Below, one piece after another: positions 12,200 to 21,736 of a stretch of DNA of 64,000 nucleotides. The position numbers were made by a program, and so were the translations under genes. The DNA is taken from the NCBI GenBank assembly GCA_021234155.1, contig JAJEKV010000026.1, positions 17,777,147 through 17,841,146 on the forward strand, given 5' to 3'. The stretch comes from Isoetes taiwanensis (Eukaryota > Streptophyta > Lycopodiopsida > Isoetales > Isoetaceae). The first letter of the stretch is position 1. Each line of letters starts with the position of its first letter. The notes beneath the pieces were generated by a model. That model worked only from the letters and a program-made list of their open reading frames with translations, ran no database searches and was not told the origin of the DNA.

Positions 12200-13075
12200 A
12201 TTTTTAAATATTTTTATTTGAAAGGATCTAAAATACGACACCCAGAAAACATCTCACGCTTGGCTTTGGCGGAGCCGGTAGCGTTAGAATGAAGTGGTTG
12301 ACAGCAAACTTCTAAAATTTCATTTGCTTAGTGGCTATTAGATTCGTGCAGGCCGAGGCCTACACTTCACTTAGCTTCCATGCGGTTCATTCAAAGGTGC
12401 ATTCATCGATTTTCATTGAAGCAAACAAAATCAAACATGTATCGTTTTCCGAGTCGGATTCACGAGGAGAGTGTTATGGCGGAGATTTTGTTTTGACCCC
12501 TCCTTTCAAGTCGTGTAATGCGATGCATGCATGATCACCATATGATGATTTTTTCTCATTGCATATTCTATTTAGGGCTTTGCTTTGAGCTCATTACATT
12601 CCATGCAGCAAAGATTACGGTTTCAAATTCTGGATTACGCAATCGTTTGTCTTTTTGGTAAATTTTTACGAGGAGTATTCTTTGCTAGGATTTATAATGC
12701 GAGAATAACTTTCTTCGTATATAAAAACCCTTCCTGCTGCGGATCTAATGCATTTTCCTCGACAGACTTCATATGCGGACCAGTAAAGGTTGAATTTAGC
12801 CATGCTAATTGCGAGAAGCTAGCAACTCCATAGCAAATCAAGCGGTAGAGAGATTTGGAGAAACATTTGTCGATGGGATCTCTTCTATGGCGGCCAGATC
12901 TCATGATTACACTTAGTTCTCGCGATATGTTGTGATACCTTGCACAATACATGCGCCTTAAGATTCATGAATGAATATCATTGCATTTATTCCATCACGG
13001 GGTTCTGATTAAAATATATCAAAACAATTGGTGGTGAAACACATATCCATTTAAAGAAACTTGAGAGAAGAGGCC
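12200..13075. other. No gene recognised
   Basis: Several 60-90 codon frames on both strands (for example 12,331-12,534 plus and 12,692-12,952 minus) carry no motif that I recognise. This could include the 5' part of the adjacent minus-strand LINE. Confidence 0.4.
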
Positions 13076-13078
13076 TAA

Positions 13079-14096
13079 GGGTCAATTCCCAGCAGCGAGT
13101 TAGGTTAGGTTAAATAGGGTAAATAGCAGGCTTGCTTTCACACTAGCATAAGTTACTACCGGTTAGGTTAGGACTTGGTTAAATTTTAACTATGGTTAAC
13201 AACCGGTCACTTTCATCTTGATAATAGTTAAGTTAAGTTAAGTTAAATTTTAGCTGGACCCCTTATTTTAAACTAAGTTAAGTGACACGGGAAAATTACC
13301 TTAACTCGGTTAGAACTAACTTAACCTAGCTGTTAAGTGATAAAGGGGTAACAATCTAGTTAGGTTATTATTATTTTTTTTAATATGAAAATGGCTTGTT
13401 CATCTCTTTGAGCAGCTAGAGTAGCTTGAGGATCAAAAAGCTTTTTAGATTTCCCTCCGGCTGAGGACAATTCATTAGAATCGAATTGAATCTAGGGTAG
13501 TTTTCGCACCTTAGAGCATATTTTGGGCATGTTGAACATGACGAATTTGTAGTTCTTTTTGATAGTAGAAACATTTCTTAGATTATTTTCGGGGAGGCGT
13601 GTACTTACGGTTTTTCCAATGCAAGAAAAATGTGACACCCACTAAAATAATGAGACATCAAATTAAGGTTAAAGAGAAATCTGAGAGAGAGAGAAAATAG
13701 AGACGGATAAAGAATGTCGAAAATATAGAAAGAGAAGAGATCGAAAATAAACCTTGTGTCTTCCTTGGATTATTGTAGTTTCAACAACTAAGAAATACTT
13801 TAGATATCTTTAACTTAATGGCATCTCTTAACTAAAGAGTGGAAATGGACTTAGTTATCTCTAACCTAACAAGCCTCTTAACTACTAGTGTGAAACATCA
13901 ACTCATAAATAAATGTTAGGTTAAGTTGATTTTTGAATTTAACCTAGTGATCCTAACAAGTCTAGTGGGAATGTATGTCTTCATAATCCGTTAAGTTAGT
14001 GCTGTACGCGACATAATCAGAGGCATAATCTCTTTTTCGGTTAAGTTAAAGATAACCTTGGGTCGTTAACAACTTAATGGCGAGTGGTAATGGCCC
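13079..14096. mobile_element. Tourist/PIF-Harbinger-like non-autonomous element
   Basis: The left end GGGTCAATTCCCAGC is an imperfect inverted match to the right end, which reads GGGCCATTACCACTCGCCAT on the minus strand. Both are flanked by TAA (13,076-13,078 and 14,097-14,099). A TAA/TTA target duplication with GG(G)-starting termini is characteristic of PIF/Harbinger elements. The 1,018 bp interior has no transposase. It is rich in repeated GTTAGGTTAAGTT-type words in opposite orientations in its two halves. Terminal divergence suggests an old insertion. Confidence 0.5.
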
Positions 14097-14369
14097 TAAG
14101 TTTATTATATACCTTTAGTAAACCTTACGGCAATGGTAATGCTTCGGTGTCATGCTTCTTAAGTAGCGATGATACATATCATTTTTATTATGGTTTTGTT
14201 TTGGTTTTTTGTTTTGGTTTTTGTTACGGTTTTTGTTGAGGCGATGTTTCCCAGGAAACATCACTCCAGAACCGATGAAATGATACCTGACAGCTCTACA
14301 GCAGTGAGGGTGCAGGCGGCATTACCCCTCCCCCAGCAGGCCAGCCTTTGCGTCCAGCGGAGGCGGGTA

Positions 14370-14645
14370 AGCGCGGGGGGCTGCAGCGTCAGCCAATGGA
14401 AAACACCGGACCTTGATGGCATGCGAGAGTTACTCAAGTGGGCAGGACCATCCGCCTTTTTGAACTAACTTGAGCATGTTCAACAAGGCATTGCGGAAGG
14501 CTTTTCCCATAATGGACCACCTAACAGATAGTCTCAATCTACAAGGCGAGGAGATCCGCGTGCCCGACCCCAGTGCGGACCATCATGATGAAACAGTGTT
14601 TGCAAAGCACGGATGGCTTAGATCTATGGTTGGATTGATCGGAAT
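14370..14645 (+). pseudogene. LINE reverse transcriptase N-terminal fragment
   Basis: Reading across two frames gives WKTPDLDGM, ELLKWAGPS, LEHV and FNKALRKAFP, then YKA-type and GDPR...P-QC residues. This is the fingers region of plant LINE RTs (K-A-P-G-x-D-G, ELLKWAGP, F-N-x-A-L, I-x-K-x-G-D, N-Y-R-x-I). The palm with YADD is absent, so the fragment is truncated. Its style matches the LINE pieces at 33, 41.6 and 50 kb. Confidence 0.6.
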
Positions 14646-14659
14646 TAAGTTTTTCTAAG

Positions 14660-16325
14660 TTTTGTCTTCATTGAAGAGGGATCGGGGCCAAGGATCAAAA
14701 AGTCCATGGCAGCCATGAGTAGTACAAAGCCATGTCTTATCACTTTTCGGCTTTGCTTTGAGTCGTCAATTCATCCTGCTGATTAAGGCGCTTCTTTCCT
14801 CATTTTCGTTTACACCTACCAGAAAGTTGTTCTTTTGGTGCGTGAACTCAGAATCTATAGGCCAGGCTAGCTAGATTATTCTATCTTCAAATGTGGAGCA
14901 CCGATTATAAGTCTAAAAATCTAGGGCCCCTTAGCAAATATTATGTCGAGGCTATGGAATGGTGAAGGGAGCATGATAACGGTGCCATTCCATTTTAAAG
15001 AGTAGTAAATCGATTGCATGAAGTGGAGAATATTTACCAAGAATTGCATTAATCCCACACCTATTATCTCGAGACATCGGTCGTTACTCTGGCATCTTCA
15101 TTTTGTGTTTTCTTGGTCGCGAGGCTAATCCGACTCGCATGGAGAGGCACGTAAACGATTAAAGCAAAGAATCTATTGATGGAGGGGCCATCTCCTCGCT
15201 ACTTATTACCATTTAAAGTGCTTTGCATTTGGTATCTATGTGTGCTATGGTATTTTTAAGCTTCTTTAGTTCTTGTTTTTTATTTACATTTAAAATTCAT
15301 ATAACACGATTCCATTGTGAGCTGCTCAAAAGCGAGATGCATATATGCTGAGATACTCTCATACCATGACAAATTGGTTCTTTGGTGTGTGAATAGCATT
15401 CCAAGATAGAGCCATCATGGCATTTCTTTGATGTTGGAGGTGTAATCTATTACAAAAGCTAAAATCGATAAAACTACGCTATGAATTGGTATCGAGATGT
15501 GATGAAGTTTCTAAAAGTTGATGGTACACCCCGGGTGAGCCACCTCAAGCTATTTTACTTTTTGGTCTTTGTTTATATTTATAATTGCCTCCCGGTTATT
15601 GTAGCTACGTGTTCAGTTGGTAGCCAAGATGTGAATGCCTTTTTTTTTCCATGTGAATGCTTTTTTCCCTTTTCCATACAGTTACTGTTGTAGCCAGGCA
15701 TACTATATACCTATTGTAAGTCTTAAGCTTCAAATTTGAACGTTCTAAAGTTTCTTCGCAGATTCATAGCCTTATTTCAAACTTCGTTTATATGTGCTTG
15801 ACCATATGAATTACTTGCAATGGGCCTAGAGCAATTTAAAGCTGCTGAGTTTGATAAAAACATGTACAGTCTGCTTGACCATACCTGTACAGTTTGCCAA
15901 TAACATTTTTGTATTTCTCATACTTGACAGTATGTTGAATATGAAGGGCATCATGGTCAGGGCCAAGCTTTTGTAGGATGTAGATGAAAGTCAAACTAAA
16001 TTCTCAATGGCAGTTTTCAAGTATGTTTAAGGCGATTATATGAGGGATTTAAGATCTCTTACGCAAAGAGATCTTTATGTACACACATTATGAACTAATT
16101 ATTATGAATCGTAGATATTTTTTTTTCTCAATCATCTCTTCGTTAATTTTAATTTTTTCTGAGACAATCTCTTGGCAGGTTTTGGGCATGACATTCAATG
16201 TTGCCATGCTATAGACAAAAGTTTTAGTGGCTATGCAAGGGATATCTCTCTACATTAAGCGTTCCTTTTGAGAAGAGTGAGTTTCCAAGTGATACATGTA
16301 GAAAGATGTGAATGGAACAAACAAA
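14660..16325. other. No gene recognised
   Basis: AT-rich intergenic-looking DNA. One 70-codon frame at 15,481-15,693 would encode a hydrophobic stretch, but nothing else supports it. Confidence 0.45.
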
Positions 16326-16329
16326 TGTT

Positions 16330-16450
16330 GAAAGATGTGGATAGAACAAACAAGGGTATACAATAAGACTATTTTTGTTATAGGATGCCAACATATGGAT
16401 GGAACAAACAAGGGTATACACTTTGACTATTTTTGTTATAGGAAGCAATA
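16330..16450. repeat. 60 bp tandem repeat, two full copies
   Basis: GGATAGAACAAACAAGGGTA near 16,335 and GGATGGAACAAACAAGGGTA near 16,395 each begin a unit that ends in GACTATTTTTGTTATAGGA. A partial unit precedes them near 16,310. The opposing reading frames here merely follow the repeat. Confidence 0.8.
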
Positions 16451-18950
16451 TATTGCATTATATTGTATGGGAGAAATTATAAAGACCAAGAGTTCTTCAA
16501 GAGGTTTTATTCTTAGATTCAATCAATATACATAGGCTTTTCCATGTCTTTATCATTCTATTTATTCAAAGTAGAAACCAACGATGATTTCTTAGTGCAT
16601 GTACAATGAATTATTTAGGTGGTTCTAGGTTTTTGCAATACTTAAAAACTTATGAGTGTTAATATTGTTCATTCATTGGGTACAATGTTTCTTAAAGCAA
16701 GTTTGATATACGATTGTCAAATTCACAAGTAGGTAACACATCAATACAAAGAAGCCTTATCTGGACAACACTCATAGACAAACACTCCATGTCCAAATAT
16801 ATGGAATGCCACCAAAGGTGGGCAATTTCCCTAATATTTCATATCTTCACGATGCAAACTCTAGTTGAGGGACAAATAGAACCGTCGGCAAGATGCAGAT
16901 TGTCCGCTTCATAGACTTAAGCCAAGGTTTTTGACGGCCTTGCCTTAGGAAAAGCGTGGGCAGATTTAGCGACTGGACGCCCCAAGCCGAAGAACACGTG
17001 TATATGTTATATGAGACATGTATGAGACATGCAACCGGGTGAACCTGGGCCGAGAAAAGCGATATTCGGGCAAGACGGCCTAAGGGATGCCCCTCTCTCT
17101 CTCCCACACTATTTGGCCTGTCATTAGGCGGATTTGGGGTCTCAAAATGGCTCATATCTTGGGTTAAAGATTTCCACGTCCGATTCGCCACGACCAATCA
17201 GTTTGCGCCTTTTTACGAAAGTCGGTATTAGTTGGCGGTACAAGGATGAGCGAGCTTACTTGGCATCCACATGGCGTATTTTCATAGGGATGGTCGCTTT
17301 TGTTGCAACCATTTTAATGGCCCATATTTTTGGGGAGTCACCTGCCCAAAATAATGGTGACTTTGACCGCCCGCTTTGTTAGCGTCACCAACTCCTTGTC
17401 AAATTTTGGCGCCCAAACTTCGTCTTCGGCTCCTAAAGGCCTTACGTGCATCCTCTCGCGCCTTCCTCCTCATCTCCAATCCATGTCTCCTATAATTTCG
17501 TGTTCTTGCCTCATTCTTAACTCCCAAGGTGAAGAAGTGGGAGGTTTTTGTCTCAATAGGTTAGGTGGGGTAAGTATGTTGCCATCAACAGGGCTTGAGC
17601 ATAGAGTTAGCGACAAAGGCAATCGGGCGATGCGGACACATTGGATAGGTAGGATAAAAGAGTTCAAGTTGAATTCTAGCAGTAGGAAAGTGGAAAGTAT
17701 ATGTGTCGACATGCATATACCCCTTCCGATATGGCCAAAGAGCTAATCTCCACCAAAAGCACTTCCCAAAATTGCTGCGCGAAATGGTAACCACCTTAAT
17801 CGTATCACACGACCTTGAAGCTATCCGGAAGCCTACTTAAGCTGCGTAGAGATAGTTTCGGCGTCGTGGATCTATCTTTTCATTTCTTTCGTTGACACGT
17901 GTTTACAAACAAATTTATTGTGCGGGTTTATGTTTATCGGATGTCGTGGATGTCATTCGCCGAAAGTATTAGTAGTGTACTTGTGGGTGTATCACATAGA
18001 CATCGGAATTGTCCTTTTCAAGGGTATGGATGCGAGACCTTGCGGGGTATAGGCATCTGGTTTTACGGACATGATTATAGCGAAGGTCAGGAACCCGAGC
18101 TTGAGGCCAGTTGGAATTCCCCCCTTTAAGTGAACTTTGTAGGCCCTGGACTAATGAGAACAATGTAATTGCAATGAAGAAATGCCCAAGTGACGAGGTG
18201 CAAGCGGGAATGTGAAAACGGGCGTGAGGATGAGTTTCAAAATCTTCACACCGTTTGAGGTATTTGCTAACATATTCGGATGGCGAGGGAAGTTCGTGGT
18301 GCTCCGAAGACATATATGCGTGCTTTCTCCCCCTTTGATTTTGTGGATGGCTTATTTTTGGTTCCGACCTGGGATGTTCGATTCCACGAATCATCACATC
18401 AACTAATGTGAGTGCCGCGTGAAGTTAAGTCCCTCTTTTAAGTTCAGATACTTTCTTCCAAAACAATATTTATCACGTTAATTGTCAACTAGAACAAGGA
18501 AAAGGAAAAGAGAGGTTGCACAACTTTTTGCGAGCGTTTGAGGACCATAACGAGACACTCCGTCTGGTGGATATTGAGTATGGCGAGGGAGGAAGTCATT
18601 GCTCGACCACCATGGAAATCGAATGGCCATTATCGGACTAAAGAGTGCTAATGGAGGCAGAGGAGATTGCTAACGACTTCCATTATTTCATTGATGGCAT
18701 TAGGGTTGATTAAGGCAAGAGGGAAATGTAAAGTTTAGTGAGCTCGCGATCAACAAGAAATTGTCTATCGCCTAGTGCTTTGAATCTCGAGTTTTTATTT
18801 GTGTTTTTGTCAGATGTTTTTTTAGGGTTAGGTATTTTGTCCAAATATTTTTTAGGGTTAATTACAATTATTTAAAAAAGGTTACCATCATATTTACTTT
18901 GCTTCTATTTTTACTATTTATCTCTTGCCGGTTGTCTATTTTTTGCCGTT
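16451..18950. other. No gene identified; short sequence shared with the tandem array
   Basis: Frames of 60-142 codons occur on both strands at 16.8-18.4 kb, but none shows a known motif. About 30 bp at 17,121-17,150 (core TTTGGGGTCTCAAAATGG) recur in inverted orientation at 33,120, 41,550 and 50,023, just before the LINE piece of each tandem unit. Confidence 0.4.
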
Positions 18951-18982
18951 CGTAGTATAAAGCGCCCATCATTGAGAAGCCA

Positions 18983-19800
18983 TGGCAAGAACTAAGCAAA
19001 CCGCAAGGATCCATCCCGGGGTGTAAGGCGGTGATTACATTGGTCGCCTCCTTCATCCCACATCGAATCAAGTCTAATAGAGATTCTTCTCCCTCAAACC
19101 ATACCTATGAAGATCCGAGGAAAAATCCGCATAATGACGGTGGGAGAAAGCGGCTTCGGGAAGTAAAATAAAGGAAAATTACACTACGGTTATGAAACCG
19201 GAAGGATAAAGAAAATATGAAACCAGCCCAGCGAAATCTCGCCGGATAGTTATTGAAGCGGCCCGCCTCTTCTTACTCTTCTGCTCCTCCCTACGTGGAT
19301 CACGCGGAACCTTCAAATCAAAAAGGAGGAAATTGCGCCGAAAAAAGGAAAAGCTGACGAAGAGAAATGTGAGGAAACAGAGACGGAAAAGTCAATAGAA
19401 ACAACGACCACAAAATCTTTGGGGTGAGAGGCAATGCGAGGAAGAGTCGAACAACGACACCGCAAAATCTTTGGGGTGGAGTGAGGTGAGTGGCCGAGGA
19501 AGCGGAAAACTGGCTTGGCATTAAAAGCAGCGAGATTAAGAAGTATCGAGAGAAAACCGGAGATGGTCATTCCGTCTCCCATTTGCAGAGCTCGTGAAAG
19601 AGATTACGCAAGAGTGTGGTGCAATACATCATACCGATTCTGAATTCAAGCAAGCGCCTTAAATGCTCTTCAAATGGCTTGGGCGGTTGGTGTCGGTACA
19701 TTCGAGGACTCATGACTTTGCAGCAATACATACCAAGCGTGGTGGACATGTCATGCCCAAAGACATGCGCTGATCTTACGCATAAGGGATCCCAAAGTAC
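18983..19800 (+). pseudogene. Histone H3-type pseudogene, possibly CENH3-like
   Basis: ATG at 18,983 begins MARTKQTAR, identical to the first nine residues of H3. After about 500 bp of basic, hydrophilic, frame-broken sequence the histone fold is readable. EIKKYREKT (alpha-N helix) lies near 19,530-19,555 and LPFAELVKEITQE near 19,580-19,612. ALNALQ lies near 19,655, GTFED near 19,690, and AAIHTKRGGHVMPKDM near 19,721-19,770. Canonical H3 carries [50 protein letters not shown] at the same spacing. Loop 1 (19,612-19,655) is longer than in canonical H3, and the tail region is far longer than 43 residues unless it contains introns. Both features point toward the centromeric variant, but this is inference. 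At least three frame changes are needed. A roughly 50 bp duplicated segment (AAAATCTTTGGGGTG at about 19,413 and 19,465) lies in the tail. Confidence 0.7.
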
Positions 19801-20004
19801 TATGGTCAAAATTTTATGGCTGAATACAACAAGAAGAAAGACCCCCGGAAAAAGGCGGTGAAGTGCCTTTGTGTTTTTCATATGTATAATATTCATATGT
19901 ATATTTTTCATATGGCTTTATAAGCAATCTCTTAGTCCATTTCTTTCTTAGAAGCCTAGGGTTCGCATTTTGTATTTTTTTTTTTTTTTAATGTTATACG
20001 TGAG

Positions 20005-20071
20005 GATCACACGACGCGCAAAAAGCATTGTTCCTTTTTTTTGCACATAGTAGTTTTCCGGCCGTGTGATC
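20005..20071. repeat. Hairpin element, GATCACACGACGCG family
   Basis: Arms GATCACACGACGCG and the degenerate complement CCGGCCGTGTGATC enclose about 40 bp. It is the outlying, most diverged member of the family found at 24.3-28 kb. Confidence 0.6.
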
Positions 20072-20074
20072 CAA

Positions 20075-20094
20075 CCCTAACCCTAACCCTAAAA
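20075..20094. repeat. Telomere-like patch
   Basis: Three tandem CCCTAA units followed by AA, directly abutting the hairpin element. It is too short to be a telomere, and could be an interstitial remnant or a promoter telo-box-like motif. Confidence 0.6.
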
Positions 20095-20222
20095 TGTACG
20101 GACAAATCTCCCAGCAAGTACCGTGTCCCCTTTCATATGTCGACAACGGCTACTTGAGTTCGGCGATGGCGGTACTTTACCGCTCCTAAACATCTTCTTG
20201 CTTTAAGTAAACCGCTTTCGCC

Positions 20223-20546
20223 ATGGATTGTTATGTGAAGTTCCGGAATGGTGCATCTGCCCATGCAAAACGAGGGAAGTTGCGCCGACCGCGATTTATC
20301 CGATTCTATTGCAAGGAGTTGGACATCATGGCAAACGAAAGCGAGCTTGGATGCTATCGCGAGGTTGCTTTAGCTTTCGGCCGGACCGCTTGGTCTGCCA
20401 AGACGCCCTGCGGATGTCCCGGCTCGTGGATTCCAAAACCAGCTCTAGAGGAAGCGGCTTCCCATTTGCAAGCAGCGAAGATGTTTTTCAAGAATCTTTG
20501 TGCAACGGCTCCCTCTGGCTGCGTCCTTGTACTTTTAAGAAGGTGA
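20223..20546 (+). CDS. Unidentified 107-codon open frame
   Basis: A second plus-strand frame overlaps it almost completely (20,228-20,626), and neither has a recognisable domain. The base composition is coding-like. It may be a remnant of one exon, possibly linked to the acidic-tail segment that follows. Confidence 0.15.
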   Translation: MDCYVKFRNGASAHAKRGKLRRPRFIRFYCKELDIMANESELGCYREVALAFGRTAWSAKTPCGCPGSWIPKPALEEAASHLQAAKMFFKNLCATAPSGCVLVLLRR

Positions 20547-20759
20547 CTTATTTCTCTTTGCCGTTTGCATTTGCTAGTTGCATTGCATTTCACCGCCGCC
20601 AAAGAAGACTGCTTTGGAAACAATGAAATCTTTAAACCAAATTGGGGTGGGGTTATGTGTGTGGCGACGGCGACTATGGCGTAGAAATGAAGATAGATCT
20701 ATAAGAAGAAGAGCAAGAATATAGGAGTTTTGGCATCGACCTTTGGCTTTGGGTGAACC

Positions 20760-20875
20760 TTGGAGGAGGAAGATGATTACGAAGGTAATGAGGATGAGGA
20801 TGAGGATGAGGATGAGGATGAGGATGAGGATGAGGATGAGGATGAGGATGAGGATGAAAAGAAGTTGTCGACATA
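20760..20875 (+). pseudogene. Acidic (Glu-Asp)n coding tail
   Basis: One frame reads EEEDDYEGN followed by about a dozen ED pairs and ends EKKLST-stop at 20,875. It is carried by the GATGAG repeat below. An acidic C-terminal tail also ends the third coiled-coil gene at 27.7 kb, so this may be the end of a decayed relative, but upstream homology is not visible. Confidence 0.3.
20789..20857. repeat. (GATGAG)n microsatellite
   Basis: About 11 uninterrupted hexamer units. The long His-Pro frame on the opposite strand is only the repeat read backwards. Confidence 0.95.
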
Positions 20876-21009
20876 ACGCCAATTTTTAGTGGAAGGCAAA
20901 GAATACTTATTGCTAAGTGATATCTGAGGGAACCCGTCTTTGTTACAAATGTGTGCTAGGGAAGGCGAAAGCTTATCGGTACCTTGGCGAATGGGTAAAC
21001 CTAGGCCTA

Positions 21010-21723
21010 GATTTTTGAAGAGGATTTGGACAAAGAGATGTTTGAAGTGTCTTCTTATACCGGCAATGCTATAAAACTTAAAGAAGCCTATGAGATTTGG
21101 AGTCTCAATTGCTCAAGAGGAGGCGAATCTACCAACGGAAGAAGAATTCCAGCGACTCCGGTGCAAAGTCATAACAGGGATCTACAGGGTTTGGCAGGCC
21201 CTTCATCAATCACGTGACATAAGCCTCATAGATGAGGAGAAATGTGAAGAAGATAAGCTTGAGGGTTCTTATTTGTCGGAAGTAGATGATTTTCTTGCCC
21301 GACATGCACGCTGGGGAGGGAAAGATTGAAGGACTCCCACATTGTTACGATATATCTCAAGATTCGTTAATGGGGAGATAATCATCTTCGTGAGAACTTT
21401 CAGTCTAAAAGGTGTTGTAGTTTGTACATTAGGTGCATTATGCATGTTCGGGAACCATTCCCAATTGGCATCAAAACGAAAGGGTGATAGCAATTGGCGG
21501 GATGTTGTGTTACAATATTTTGGCGACCAAGCCGGTCTCAAGGGCGAGCAATATATTTAATTTTTTAGGCGGGCGGCTTGACTCACCCAAGGTTGGAAAT
21601 TTGGGGGTCGATAACATGGAAGTCATTGCCTTGTTGGATCGGTGGCGGGGGATTGAAGAGCATGAAATTGACGTGAAGCTTGAAAAAATTGGAAGTTATA
21701 TATTTTCCAACTTGTATCGGTAA
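21010..21723 (+). pseudogene. Unidentified coding remnant in several frames
   Basis: The first half reads FEEDLDKEMFEVSS, then after one frame change RFGVSIAQEE, ANLPTEEEFQRLR and FLARHARWGG, ending at 21,327. The second half contains WRGIEEHEIDVKLEKI just before the stop at 21,723. Composition and codon use look coding, but no family is recognised. The Helitron end lies 14 bp downstream, so the insertion may have cut this gene. Confidence 0.3.
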
Positions 21724-21736
21724 AATTATTTATGTA

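Noticed and set aside
16714..16914. Possible PPR-like motif (TTLIDKHSMSKYMEC)
   Set aside because: One weak resemblance without a second repeat unit or a continuous frame.
20574..20882. Minus-strand frames of repeated Leu-Ile or His-Pro
   Set aside because: Antisense reading of the GATGAG hexamer repeat.
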